Shown: one piece after another, positions 32,090 to 39,917 of the stretch | Layout of the letters: every line of letters starts with the position of its first letter | Numbering within the stretch: the stretch's first letter is position 1 | NCBI GenBank assembly: GCA_964476245.1 | Contig: CAYYYW010000002.1 | Span: 1 to 64,000, forward strand | Origin: CAYYYW01 sp964476245 | Lineage (GTDB): Bacteria > Patescibacteriota > Microgenomatia > UBA1406 > HO2-37-13b | Direction of reading: 5' to 3' | Length of the DNA: 64,000 nt | Position numbers and translations under genes: made by a program | The notes under the pieces: generated by a model | Seen by the model: the letters and a program-made list of their open reading frames with translations, nothing else | Told to the model about the DNA's origin: nothing | The model's database searches: none

Positions 32090-32670
32090 AGAAGAACCGC
32101 CTAGCAACATCTCTCGCGTTTAAATTAGATAGAAGTCAATAAAGGTTCGGTTTGTCATTAAACTAATTCAGCCCTTTCACTATAATCAACCCAGTCATAA
32201 GTTCGAAATTTTTTAATCATTAAAAGTTGAGGATACAGTATTCGGTCAAGTGAGCATTAGAAAATATTTACGACGAAGGAGTAATTATATTTTCTTATGC
32301 CCTGAACCGTTCCGCTAAGCGGGACTGGTTCACGGGCTGAATTTTGTTAATCTAACCACTTTATGGACACTAACACTCCTTCTGAAAAATCAGATAAAGA
32401 AAAATGACCCACTTCGAAAACCAGATAGAGAAAATTGGGATACATTCCAGCTGATTTCAACAGAAGCACATAGTAAACTAGCTACTAAAATAATGATGAC
32501 AGACATTGAGTTAAAAAGAAAAGTTACTAGATTAATCGAACAAAAAAAATTAGGTTAATAAAGTTTTTTTCAATATCGTTATTTATTTTAATCTTTCTCT
32601 CGCTTGTTCAATTAAACAGCTGGATATTAATTGTCTTTTTTAGTAAAATAGAGAGAGAACATTAAAAAAT
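32090..32670. other. 581-bp intergenic stretch with a hairpin and a small frameshifted frame
   Basis: It holds a repeat-type hairpin (GAACC...CCGCTAAGCGG...GGTTC, about 32303-32338) and the broken reading frame at 32363-32531. A region of no recognisable content lies at 32100-32300. No RNA gene was recognised and the promoter for 32671 is not clear. Confidence 0.5.
32363..32531 (+). pseudogene. Small gene broken by an apparent 1-nt frameshift
   Basis: ATG at 32363 reads MDTNTPSEKSDKEK then stops at 32405. In the next frame the same run continues as NDPLRKPDRENWDTFQLIST and onward to about TDIELKRK. The junction is an A5 run, where a 1-nt indel (real or sequencing) would join them into one polar protein of about 55 aa. 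No family recognised. Approximate right end. Confidence 0.35.
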
Positions 32671-33660
32671 ATGATAAATTTAGTTAAACCTCTAAAACTT
32701 CAAAAAGGCGATACAATAGGTATAGTAGCTACCTCTTTCCCTTTTCCAATCAATGAAACTAGTGATTATTTCCTTCAATATAAGAAGGGCGTAAAAGAAT
32801 TAGAAAGCATGGGTTTTAAAGTTAGGGAAGGAAAAAATTTAAGAAAAGTAAAATGGTGGTTTGCTGGGACTCCTGAAGAACGGGCTGAAGATATTAATTC
32901 TATGTTTGCCGATTCCGAAGTAAAAGCAGTTATTGTACATGACGGCGGTCAATCAGCAATAACTGTATTAGAGCATATATATTATGAACTAGTAAAGGCA
33001 AACCCAAAACCTTTTATCGGTTTTAGTGATATTACAAATATCCACTGTGCGTTGTTTACAAAAATAGGTTTAGTTGGCTTCCATGGTGCATTGCTGAATT
33101 ATAGTTTGGGTCGAGTTTGGGATGAATATCTGCCTGTTAAAAAAGAAGTTGGCAAAACACTTCTGTTTAATGCTCTTACATCAACTAACGCTTTAGGGAA
33201 GATACAACCATTAACCAAATGGGAATGTTGGAGAGAAGGAAATACTTCAGGACAACTTTTTGGTGGAAATTTAAGTATGCTTGTTTCTTTGGTTGGAACA
33301 GAATATTTTCCTAAATTAGACGATTTAAAAGACTGTATTCTTTTTTGGGAAATTGACAATAATCCGTCTTACAGGATTGAGAAAGGCTTATATCAATTAA
33401 AATATGCAGGGATATTAGATGTTATTTCCGGTATGTTGATTGGTAAACTGCCTGACATTAAAAGAACAGCCTGGGAAGGTTTTGAAGAACCAACACCTAA
33501 GCAGATTATAATGGAAGCACTAAAAAGTTATAACTTTCCAATTATTGGTGAAGTAGATTTTGGACATAAAACTGTTGACATTCCTATGCCAATTGGGATA
33601 GAAGTAAAATTGAACGCCCAAAATCTTGAATTAGAGTTCCTGGAATCTGCCGTTAAGTAA
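32671..33660 (+). CDS. LD-carboxypeptidase / MccF-like peptidase (S66 family)
   Basis: 329-aa S66 serine peptidase. GDTIGIVATSFPF at the start, KAVIVHDGGQSAITVLEHI, and PKPFIGFSDITNIHCAL with the nucleophilic Ser in GFSD are family landmarks. GFHGALLN and the later Glu (FWEIDNNPSYRIEKGLYQL) and His (VDFGHKTVDIPMPIG) complete the Ser-Glu-His triad. Members cut LD-peptide bonds of murein or inactivate microcin C. DGGQSA instead of RGGYG and the ITNIHCAL variant favour the MccF-like branch. Monocistronic. Confidence 0.8.
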   Translation: MINLVKPLKLQKGDTIGIVATSFPFPINETSDYFLQYKKGVKELESMGFKVREGKNLRKVKWWFAGTPEERAEDINSMFADSEVKAVIVHDGGQSAITVLEHIYYELVKANPKPFIGFSDITNIHCALFTKIGLVGFHGALLNYSLGRVWDEYLPVKKEVGKTLLFNALTSTNALGKIQPLTKWECWREGNTSGQLFGGNLSMLVSLVGTEYFPKLDDLKDCILFWEIDNNPSYRIEKGLYQLKYAGILDVISGMLIGKLPDIKRTAWEGFEEPTPKQIIMEALKSYNFPIIGEVDFGHKTVDIPMPIGIEVKLNAQNLELEFLESAVK

Positions 33661-33770
33661 CTTTAATAAAATTAGTAGAGTTAATATCAAATCCTGTTAA
33701 TTACTTGACATTCCGCACTTGCCTCACCCCTTGTAGCCAATAGGCAGGATGGGGATGTGGAATCTGTTTA

Positions 33771-33820
33771 ATAGATTCCCGCTGGAGTTTACCCCGCCAA
33801 AGGCGGAGCGGGAATGACAA
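33771..33820. repeat. CCCGC-type palindromic repeat
   Basis: GATTCCCGCTGGAGTTTA followed by CCCCGCCAAAGGCGGAG and CGGGAATGACA. Same module as inside the GT-C gene at 13075-13165. Confidence 0.8.
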
Positions 33821-33881
33821 GATAACATCTTGTGATATAGTTTTGTCAAAGATCGTGAACTCTTGTTGAACCGACTAACAA

Positions 33882-33910
33882 TTGAATTTTTTCCACCAAG
33901 ATACTATAAT
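33882..33910 (+). promoter_or_regulatory. Promoter of tRNA-Met gene
   Basis: TTGAAT (33882-33887), 17-nt spacer, TATAAT (33905-33910). The start would be about 45 nt before the tRNA; a CTTCATG/CATGAAG dyad lies in between. Confidence 0.7.
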
Positions 33911-33962
33911 GGTATTACCTGCTTCATACTTCATGCTACATGTTACATGAAGCTTGATAATT

Positions 33963-34033
33963 CGCGGAGTAGTGTACGGTCGCACAGGAGGCTCATAATC
34001 TCCTAGACCATGGTTCGACTCCTGGCTCCGCAA
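33963..34033 (+). tRNA. Initiator-type tRNA-Met (CAT)
   Basis: Cloverleaf folded by eye. The acceptor CGCGGAG/CTCCGCA pairs except position 1-72, which is C-A: the hallmark of initiator tRNA. The D arm is GTGT/GCAC. The anticodon arm GGAGG/TCTCC has loop CTCATAA and anticodon CAT. The T loop TTCGACT has a stem CCATGG/CCTGG that needs one bulged T. No CCA is encoded. The D loop is short (6 nt). Anticodon and C1-A72 make the call fairly safe; the T-stem bulge is odd. Confidence 0.75.
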
Positions 34034-34079
34034 CACTGAAGTAGACCCGACTACTTCTCGTGGGCGGGTCACTTCAGTG
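34034..34079 (+). other. Hairpin immediately after the tRNA
   Basis: CACTGAAGT/ACTTCAGTG (9 bp) continued inward by GACCCG/CGGGTC. No T-run, so perhaps a processing signal or repeat. A second hairpin ATGTAGTGA/TCACT-ct-ACTACAT is at 34082-34107 and a perfect palindrome GACTCTTTAAAGAGTC at 34118-34133 ends 4 nt before the GT2 start. Confidence 0.55.
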
Positions 34080-34137
34080 CTATGTAGTGAGCTTCACTCT
34101 ACTACATGGCATTAGATGACTCTTTAAAGAGTCAAAA

Positions 34138-35076
34138 ATGATGAAACAACAAAACTTTCTCCTCTCAATCATTATCCCCGTATACAACGAACAACAAAAC
34201 ATTTCTCCACTTCTTAAAAGACTACTCCCAGTTGTTTCAAAATATTCATACGAAATTATCTTTGTCGATGACGGCTCTTCCGACAATACTCCCAACGAAA
34301 TAAAAAAACACGCTTTTAAAAGCAAAAATATTAAATTAATTTCTTTCACTAGAAATTTTGGCCATCAAGTGGCTCTTACCGCCGGTTATCAAATCTCTTC
34401 CGGCGATTCGATTATTACCATGGACGCCGATCTTCAAGACCCACCAGAACTCATTGACAAATTAGTAGAAAAATGGAGACAAGGCTTTAAAATAGTCTAC
34501 GCTAAAAGAGAGGAAAGAGATGATTCTTTATTTAAAAGAACAACCGCCTCTTTTTTTTACCGTTTAATCAATTTTCTTTCAGACACCCAAATTCCTAAAG
34601 ATATTGGCGATTACCGGCTTTTGGATAAAGAAGTGGTTAATTTCTTAAATAAACTCCCAGAAAAATCACGTTTCCTCCGTGGCTTAGTTGCCTGGGGAGG
34701 ATGTTCCTCTGCGTTTGTGCCGTTTAAAAGAAACAGACGGTTCCTGGGTAAGACCCACTATCCACTTTCTAAGATGATTAATTTTGCTCTTGACGGCATT
34801 ATTTCTTTTTCTACAAAACCATTAAAAATTGCCACCTATTTTGGTTTCATAAGCTCTTTTTTGGGAATTGCTGGGGTAATTTATGCTTTGTGTCGCCGTT
34901 TTTTTCTTCCTCATCAATATTGGGTAACTGGATGGACAGCAATTTTTGTCGCGGTTATGTTTTTTGGCGGTATTCAATTAATTACCATCGGCATTATAGG
35001 CGAATATATTGGTAAAATATATAAAGAGATACAGGGCCGGCCGCAGTTTTTAATTAAAGAAAAGACAAATTTATGA
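34138..35076 (+). CDS. Glycosyltransferase family 2, GtrB/DPM1-like
   Basis: 312-aa membrane-anchored GT2 that would make polyprenyl-phosphate-linked sugar. SIIIPVYNEQQNISPLL starts the GT-A domain; FVDDGSSDNT, TMDADLQDPPELI (DxD) and ERDDSLFKRTTASFFYRLI are typical of GtrB/dolichol-phosphate mannose synthase. Two C-terminal helices (FGFISSFLGIAGVIYAL and TAIFVAVMFFGGIQLITIGI) anchor it. Its product could feed the GT-C enzymes in this window. The stop overlaps the ATG of the next small gene (ATGA). It follows the tRNA on the same strand. Confidence 0.85.
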   Translation: MMKQQNFLLSIIIPVYNEQQNISPLLKRLLPVVSKYSYEIIFVDDGSSDNTPNEIKKHAFKSKNIKLISFTRNFGHQVALTAGYQISSGDSIITMDADLQDPPELIDKLVEKWRQGFKIVYAKREERDDSLFKRTTASFFYRLINFLSDTQIPKDIGDYRLLDKEVVNFLNKLPEKSRFLRGLVAWGGCSSAFVPFKRNRRFLGKTHYPLSKMINFALDGIISFSTKPLKIATYFGFISSFLGIAGVIYALCRRFFLPHQYWVTGWTAIFVAVMFFGGIQLITIGIIGEYIGKIYKEIQGRPQFLIKEKTNL

Positions 35077-35222
35077 AGCAAGTTGGTTATGCTCTTGTCG
35101 CCATAGGCTTAGCGCTTCTTGTTTTTGTTGTCTGTTCTTTCATTCAAGAAAACAATCGTTTTCGCTCCCCCATTCCTGAAGAAAAAGGAGTAAAGGTGAT
35201 TTTTGTTACTCCCTCAAAGTAA
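35073..35222 (+). CDS. 49-aa membrane protein coupled to the GT2 gene
   Basis: Small gene starting in the GT2 stop (ATGA overlap, 35073-35076). MKQVGYALVAIGLALLVFVV forms one membrane helix, followed by a polar tail CSFIQENNRFRSPIPEEKG ending VKVIFVTPSK. Translational coupling and the clean helix-plus-tail design make it a real gene; function unknown, probably an accessory to the glycosyltransferase. Its 3' end doubles as the first arm of a 13-bp terminator-like hairpin. Confidence 0.65.
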   Translation: MKQVGYALVAIGLALLVFVVCSFIQENNRFRSPIPEEKGVKVIFVTPSK

Positions 35223-35230
35223 CAAAAATC
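35198..35230 (+). terminator. Terminator-like hairpin after the small membrane gene
   Basis: GATTTTTGTTACT/AGTAACAAAAATC, 13-bp stem with a 7-nt loop (CCCTCAA). The T-run is within the stem and it could act on both strands. Repeat text (CCTGAGGAACGAAGTGACG; ATTCCTCGACTCCGCTCGG) follows to 35320. Confidence 0.6.
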
Positions 35231-35324
35231 ATCCTGAGGAACGAAGTGACGAAGGATCCCCTTAAAATCTGCAACCAATATGATAGAGATTCCTCGACTC
35301 CGCTCGGAATGACAAAGAGAACAA

Positions 35325-35717
35325 TTAAAACTCCGGTATTTCAAACTTAAAGAGCTTTCCTTGCCCGCCTAAAAATAAAATGTCAATTATATTTAACATT
35401 AGGTAGGAACCAACAAAAAGAAGGGTGCCGATCAGTGCCCACTTCAATGTCCCTTGGGCTTTTTTAATACTTTCTGGATTGCCTGCTGAAGTTAAATATT
35501 TTAAAGAGCCGACAACAAACATGATAAAAAGAACCAAAACAATCAGACCCGAAGCAATAAAAAGAATGTTGCCAAAAATAACCTCAAGACATTTTAGGGT
35601 AGGGACACCCTCAGGCGTAACACAATCTCCCCATTCGGAAATCTGGGCAAAAACCAGAGGCGGTTTTATTAAAAACAAAAACCAAAAGAAGAATTGGACA
35701 ATTTGAATAGAGAACAT
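35325..35717 (-). CDS. VirB2/TrbC-like pilin-type membrane protein
   Basis: 130 aa from ATG 35717 (MFSIQIVQFFFWFLFL); another ATG lies 21 nt upstream. A signal peptide is followed by two hydrophobic helices (FGNILFIASGLIVLVLFIMF; ALIGTLLFVGSYLMLNIIDI) joined by SLKYLTSAGNPESIKKAQGT, the pattern of VirB2/TrbC-type subunits. It lies 5 nt after another VirB2-like gene. Probably a subunit of a CPR pilus or type IV secretion-like channel. Confidence 0.7.
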   Translation of the reverse strand: MFSIQIVQFFFWFLFLIKPPLVFAQISEWGDCVTPEGVPTLKCLEVIFGNILFIASGLIVLVLFIMFVVGSLKYLTSAGNPESIKKAQGTLKWALIGTLLFVGSYLMLNIIDILFLGGQGKLFKFEIPEF

Positions 35718-35743
35718 TCTTTGAAGTTTGAGTAACACCTTAA

Positions 35744-36121
35744 TTATGTCGATGGCTTAATTAATCTTGGAACACAGATTGGTTTAGATACGCCCAAACC
35801 GCAATCATCTCCTGGAAAGAGGACGTTTTCCAGCAAAACAACAACTGCCATGACAACAAAAACCAGAATTAGACCAATAATGGCATTCATAATCTTATTT
35901 CTTGCGTTGTCAACGCTTTCTTTATTGCCGCCGGAGGTTATCCATGATATGGCGCCAAGAAGAAGATAAAGAAGAGCGGCTAAACCAGCAATAATGAATA
36001 AAAACCTTACAAAAAACGTAATAACATCGGTTAGTTCTGGGGGCTTAAATCCGAACGCACCCTTTGAAATGATTATATCATCGCTAGCAGCACGAACTTG
36101 TCCTATTAATCTGCTTAACAT
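35744..36121 (-). CDS. VirB2/TrbC-like pilin-type membrane protein
   Basis: 125 aa from the ATG at 36121 (MLSRLIGQVRAASDD); a longer frame from 36244 reads through a tandem promoter repeat. Helices TFFVRFLFIIAGLAALLYLLL and NAIIGLILVFVVMAVVVLLE flank WITSGGNKESVDNARNKI. A C-terminal CGLGVSKPIC loop may be disulphide-bonded. Same module as 35325, 36741, 48558 and 48866. Confidence 0.7.
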   Translation of the reverse strand: MLSRLIGQVRAASDDIIISKGAFGFKPPELTDVITFFVRFLFIIAGLAALLYLLLGAISWITSGGNKESVDNARNKIMNAIIGLILVFVVMAVVVLLENVLFPGDDCGLGVSKPICVPRLIKPST

Positions 36122-36160
36122 ATTTGACTTTATCCTAATAAAAAATAATCCCTTTGTCAA

Positions 36161-36212
36161 GGAGTATTTGACAGGAGTATTTGACAGGAGTATTTGACAG
36201 GAGTATTTGACA
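36161..36212. repeat. Four tandem 13-bp units, each with a TTGACA box
   Basis: GGAGTATTTGACA repeated at 36161, 36174, 36187 and 36200. Each carries a consensus -35 hexamer. It lies between divergent genes. Confidence 0.9.
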
Positions 36213-36235
36213 AAAGAAAAATTGGTTGTTATACT
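36207..36235 (+). promoter_or_regulatory. Consensus promoter of the sorting-signal protein
   Basis: TTGACA (36207-36212, last of four tandem copies), 17-nt spacer, TATACT (36230-36235). Predicted start about 6 nt before the ATG at 36248. Confidence 0.8.
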
Positions 36236-36247
36236 ATAAGACAAATT

Positions 36248-36607
36248 ATGGAGGGTTTAAATAAAATTATTTCTTTATTTTTAGGATTAATTGTGGTAGT
36301 AATTTTCTTTGCGATTATTACCGGTAGAATTGATTTAAAAAATAGATTTCCTAAATTGGGCAGTCTTCTAACTAAACCAACGGCAAAACCAACTCCGTCA
36401 ACTGGAAAACCAAAACCTAAAATAACCATCAGAGTTACTTCAGAATCAACCGAGCCAACAAATCAATACTCCAAAAAGGCAATCTTAACCCCAGCGCAAA
36501 AATACAGTAAAATTACTACAATACCGGCAACGGGGGCGCCAACGATCCTTCTACCGATCGCCTTCTCTACTTTTTTGGGAGGAATGTTTCTACGGAGAAA
36601 AAAATGA
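36248..36607 (+). CDS. Surface protein with LPxTG-like sorting signal
   Basis: 119 aa from the ATG at 36248. N-terminal helix IISLFLGLIVVVIFFAIITG, a Pro/Thr/Lys-rich extracellular stalk (KPTAKPTPSTGKPKPKITIR), and a C-terminus ending in IPATG, a hydrophobic helix (APTILLPIAFSTFLGGMF) and LRRKK. The last three parts have the order of a sortase signal. No sortase gene is in this window. Wall or membrane anchoring is inferred. The gene is driven by a consensus promoter with tandem -35 boxes. Confidence 0.65.
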   Translation: MEGLNKIISLFLGLIVVVIFFAIITGRIDLKNRFPKLGSLLTKPTAKPTPSTGKPKPKITIRVTSESTEPTNQYSKKAILTPAQKYSKITTIPATGAPTILLPIAFSTFLGGMFLRRKK

Positions 36608-36740
36608 TTATTGGGTTGGTAGTAGATAGTAGAAAATAGATCTTAAAGTTAGAAGGTAGAAGATGGAAAAATCTATCTTCCAATCTCCACCTTCAAATTC
36701 TACCTTCTACCTTCTACCTTCTTTCGTCTACTATCAAATA
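36608..36740. repeat. AGAAGGTAG-type simple repeat region
   Basis: TACCTTC appears four times near 36692-36720, with inverted counterparts AGAAGGTAGAAG near 36650 and TAGTAGATAG/CTACTATC at the ends, so the whole region can fold back. No gene. Confidence 0.6.
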
Positions 36741-37271
36741 TTACGATCCAAATCCAGGAATCTTTAAAACATTTGTCGCAATGAAGTTGAAGATAAAGGT
36801 AGAAAATAGAACAAACAATAGACCAATAATAGCTCCATAAATAATTCTTTTTCCGTGATTTAATTTCTCAGGATCAGATTGGGACGTAGCTACAATTCCT
36901 GCGCCATAAAGCAGAAACAAAAAAGCGATCCCCCCAACTATCACGAAAAAAAACTCGCTTATTTGTTTGGTAAATTCTCCTGGCTTGGTTGACAAACAAC
37001 CCAACATGGTATAGTGATGATCTGGATCAGGAGTGGGCAACCCTTCTAAAGTCTTATTTTCTGTAGCGGAATAACCTTTTAAGCCAGGATAAAGACAATC
37101 ACGACACTTTTCCCAAGTAGAAGGCAACGATCCATCTTTACAATATCCACAAGCATCACAATTGGCCATGTTTAGCAAAGGAGTGGGGGTATCTATTTGA
37201 GCCAAAGAAATCTTGGACAAAATAGCCAAGCTAAAAATAATTAAGAAAATAATAAGCGCCGCTTTTTTCAT
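36741..37271 (-). CDS. Cys-rich VirB2-like membrane protein
   Basis: 176 aa. Signal peptide (AALIIFLIIFSLAILSKISLA), an extracellular segment with CDACGYCKDG, WEKCRDCLYPG and a single Cys in LGCLSTKPG, then two helices (FFFVIVGGIAFLFLLYGAGI; IIYGAIIGLLFVLFSTFIFN) separated by ATSQSDPEKLNHGKR. The last half is the VirB2/TrbC pattern. The Cys-rich N-terminal part is unlike the other pilin genes here. Function unknown. Confidence 0.65.
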   Translation of the reverse strand: MKKAALIIFLIIFSLAILSKISLAQIDTPTPLLNMANCDACGYCKDGSLPSTWEKCRDCLYPGLKGYSATENKTLEGLPTPDPDHHYTMLGCLSTKPGEFTKQISEFFFVIVGGIAFLFLLYGAGIVATSQSDPEKLNHGKRIIYGAIIGLLFVLFSTFIFNFIATNVLKIPGFGS

Positions 37272-37341
37272 ATTTCTTAATTACATGTTACATACTACGC
37301 GTTTTATTTTCAACTCCACATTGACTATAATTTAATTTATC

Positions 37342-39069
37342 ATGAAAAAAGTCATTGTATTTATTCTTGTCTTGTTCTTTTTTATTTGCTTAACCTCGCC
37401 AGCGCATGGCGACCAACTTGATGATATTAATACCCAACTGGAGAAGCTTAAACAAGATCTTTCTGAATCGCAAAAAGCCACTAAACCGCTTGAGGCAGGT
37501 GTGGAAAAACTTAAAAAACAATTAGATGATTTGCTATCAAAAATTGCCTTAATTGAGGCTGGTGTTGCCAAAAAAGAGAAAGAAGTAAAACAAGGCGAAC
37601 AGGCATTACTTTACCAAAAAAAAATTTTAGATCAGCGAACCAATGCTTATTATAAAAACTCCAAAAAGGCCGAGGTTTCTTTTCTAAACCTTTTAGTGGC
37701 TGACAATCTTTCCGTTTCGCTACAAAACTTTTTCTATCAAAAAACGTTAGCCGATCAAGACAAGAGAACAATTGTTAAAATTGTCTTGTATATAAAAAAT
37801 CTTGAGGAAAAGAAAAAACAATTAGAAGAAGAAAAATCGCGGTTAGCCGTGATTAAAACCGACGTTGACAAACAATCACAATTTTTATCTGGTGAAATTG
37901 ACAAAGCCAAAAAATACCAGTCCGAGTTGTCAACTAAGATTGCCCAATTATCAGCTCGGCAACAAGAATTAGTTGCCCAAAAACTAGCCAGCTTAAATAT
38001 TCCCCGTTCCGCCGCCACTTCATTAGGTGGTTGTATCGATGATCGAAATATCGATTCGGGCTTCAGTCCAAGAATAGCTTTTTTTACTTACGGCGTTCCT
38101 AATCGGGTAGGAATGAATCAGTTCGGGGCCTACGGAAGGGCAAAGAGCGGTCAAAACGAGGAAGAAATTTTGCGGGCTTATTATGATAATTTTGATCTAA
38201 AAAAAGACTATGACAGCGGAATCAATATTAACGTAGAAGGCCATGGAACTTTTAATATTGAAGATTATCTCAAAAGAATTTATGAGATGCCAGAGCGTTG
38301 GGGAGCTGATGGTTTTGCCGCTCTAAAAGTTCAGGTCATCGCGTCTCGTTCTTATGCTTTGGCCTATACCAATAACGGCCAGGGATCAATTTGCGCCAGC
38401 CAGCAGTGTCAAGTATTTAAACCGGAAGAAAAAGGTGGACTCTGGAATCAAGCGGTTGAGGAAACCCGAGGTTGGGTAATGGTTCAAGGGGATAACCCAA
38501 TCAAGGCTTGGTATTCATCAACTCATGGTGGCTACATCTTGAAGTCGTCCGAAATTGGTTGGTCTGATACCTCTTGGACAAAACATGGCATTGACACCTC
38601 CGCCGGTGTAAGTAATTTCTCCGATTTACAAAACAACGCCTATGATAAAGAGTCGCCTTGGTTTTATTGTGATTGGGGCTCACGCTCTCAATATAATAAA
38701 ACAGCTTGGTTGAAAACCGAGGAGGTGGCTGACATTGTTAATGTCATCTTGTTGGCTAAGCGGTTAACGGAAATTAAAGATAAAGAACATCTTTACCAAA
38801 TAGACAAACCCAATCCCGCCGGCACTGATACTTGGGACCAAGAAAAAGTCAAATCAGAATTGCGCAGTCGCGGAGTAACTCCTTTTAACAATATCAATGA
38901 TGTTTCCGTTAGCGCTGATTTTTCAGCCGGTAGAACAACCACTGTCAACTTTTCCGGCGACGGAGGCAATGTTAGTTTTGACGCTTCCGAATTTAAAGAT
39001 TGGTTTAATCTACGCGCACCAGCCAATATCCAAATCGTCGGCCCGCTTTATAATGTGGAGAAAAAATAA
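37342..39069 (+). CDS. Coiled-coil protein with SpoIID-type domain
   Basis: 575 aa. Signal peptide (VIVFILVLFFFICLTSPAHG), then a long coiled coil to about residue 220 (LDDINTQLEKLKQDLSESQK and later repeats) like EnvC/PcsB, then a SpoIID/LytB-like domain: IEDYLKRIYEMPERWGADG, LKVQVIASRSYALAYT, CQVFKPEEKGG and AWYSSTHGGYILKS. SpoIID domains cut glycan strands of murein. The arrangement suggests a regulated cell-wall hydrolase for division or remodelling. TATAAT at 37326-37331 is 10 nt before the ATG. Confidence 0.8.
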   Translation: MKKVIVFILVLFFFICLTSPAHGDQLDDINTQLEKLKQDLSESQKATKPLEAGVEKLKKQLDDLLSKIALIEAGVAKKEKEVKQGEQALLYQKKILDQRTNAYYKNSKKAEVSFLNLLVADNLSVSLQNFFYQKTLADQDKRTIVKIVLYIKNLEEKKKQLEEEKSRLAVIKTDVDKQSQFLSGEIDKAKKYQSELSTKIAQLSARQQELVAQKLASLNIPRSAATSLGGCIDDRNIDSGFSPRIAFFTYGVPNRVGMNQFGAYGRAKSGQNEEEILRAYYDNFDLKKDYDSGININVEGHGTFNIEDYLKRIYEMPERWGADGFAALKVQVIASRSYALAYTNNGQGSICASQQCQVFKPEEKGGLWNQAVEETRGWVMVQGDNPIKAWYSSTHGGYILKSSEIGWSDTSWTKHGIDTSAGVSNFSDLQNNAYDKESPWFYCDWGSRSQYNKTAWLKTEEVADIVNVILLAKRLTEIKDKEHLYQIDKPNPAGTDTWDQEKVKSELRSRGVTPFNNINDVSVSADFSAGRTTTVNFSGDGGNVSFDASEFKDWFNLRAPANIQIVGPLYNVEKK

Positions 39070-39114
39070 ACATATAATTCTTTTTTACATTTTTCAACGA
39101 CAATTTATTTCACC

Positions 39115-39232
39115 CATGTACCACTATAGGGTACAGGGTTTCGCGCTCTGAAACCCTGTTTGGGTAGATGCCCCCCGAGCGCCACAGTGGGATGCCCCAC
39201 GTGGTGTCCCATAAACTCGGGGAGCGCTTTAC
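39115..39232. ncRNA. GC-rich, highly paired element of unknown function
   Basis: Contains GTACC/GGGTAC, a perfect 9-bp hairpin CAGGGTTTC/GAAACCCTG with a 7-nt loop, and an outer CCCCGAG/CTCGGGG helix enclosing CCACAGTGGG/CCCCACGTGG. It stands out from AT-rich surroundings between two convergent genes. Not a known RNA that I recognise; it could be a repeat unit instead of a transcript. Strand unknown. Confidence 0.4.
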
Positions 39233-39263
39233 TTCATTATTTTAATATATTGAAGTGGATGAT
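39231..39263. repeat. 33-bp hairpin shared with 58230-58262
   Basis: ACTTCATTATTTTAATATAT followed by TGAAGTGGAT. Inverted relative to the copy at 58230, which reads ATCCACTTCAATATATTAAA then TAATTGAAGTG. Near-identical over about 30 bp in two unrelated intergenic regions. Confidence 0.7.
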
Positions 39264-39324
39264 CATAAAAAGCCGAAAACCAACCTGTTAGGTTGATTAA
39301 TAGGTTGATTGACAAATGTAAGAT

Positions 39325-39915
39325 TCACGGCCGCGGGTGGTAGCCTGATTTTTTAAGAAGAGGAATTAAATATTCCAGTGGCAATCCATGAGTTAAACCC
39401 GTAAGGGAACCGGAGATTTTATCAATTAAGCCCAAAACATAAAGCTCGGAGGCGGCGTAGGCAGCCGCCCAGGTGGTAACGGGAAATCTTTTGACATAAT
39501 TTTTTATTTCCTTATTTTCCATCTGGCGAAACCGTATTGTTGTTTTAGCTGTTTTTAAAATTTTAAGATTGCGAACGTTGTCAATATAGCAAAAACCAGT
39601 GTAACAAATAGCTAATTTTCCAGAAAGTGTTTTAAGCATCGTTGTTGCCTCCATTCGATCTTTGGGTTTTTCTAACAGTTTTCCTTCACAAACAGTGAAA
39701 GTATCACCGGCGATAATAATTCCTTTATGGTTTCGGCTGATTTTCTCAGCTTTGATTTGAGCCACTTTTCTTGCCCGTAAACTAGGATTTCTTTCTTCAA
39801 TCGCTTTTTCGTCAATGTCAGCTGCGTTAACTTTAAAAGGAATGTTTAAACTGTCAAGAATTTTCTCTCTATTTTTTGACTGGGAAGCGAGAACAATCGG
39901 TGATAAATTTAACAT
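39325..39915 (-). CDS. maf: Maf-like nucleoside triphosphate pyrophosphatase
   Basis: 196-aa Maf/Ham1-fold house-cleaning enzyme that hydrolyses non-canonical NTPs. IVLASQSKNREKILDSL (Maf motif near residue 7), AGDTFTVCEGKLLEKPKD with the catalytic Asp, and DKISGSLTGLTHGLPLEYLI at the C-terminus match the family. Position 2 nt downstream of the ABC ATPase gene suggests one transcript. Confidence 0.8.
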   Translation of the reverse strand: MLNLSPIVLASQSKNREKILDSLNIPFKVNAADIDEKAIEERNPSLRARKVAQIKAEKISRNHKGIIIAGDTFTVCEGKLLEKPKDRMEATTMLKTLSGKLAICYTGFCYIDNVRNLKILKTAKTTIRFRQMENKEIKNYVKRFPVTTWAAAYAASELYVLGLIDKISGSLTGLTHGLPLEYLIPLLKKSGYHPRP

Positions 39916-39917
39916 TA

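Noticed and set aside
36161..36212. A CRISPR-like or iteron array (four 13-bp repeats)
   Set aside because: Units are contiguous with no spacers, and their TTGACA fits a promoter; no replication gene is near for an iteron origin.
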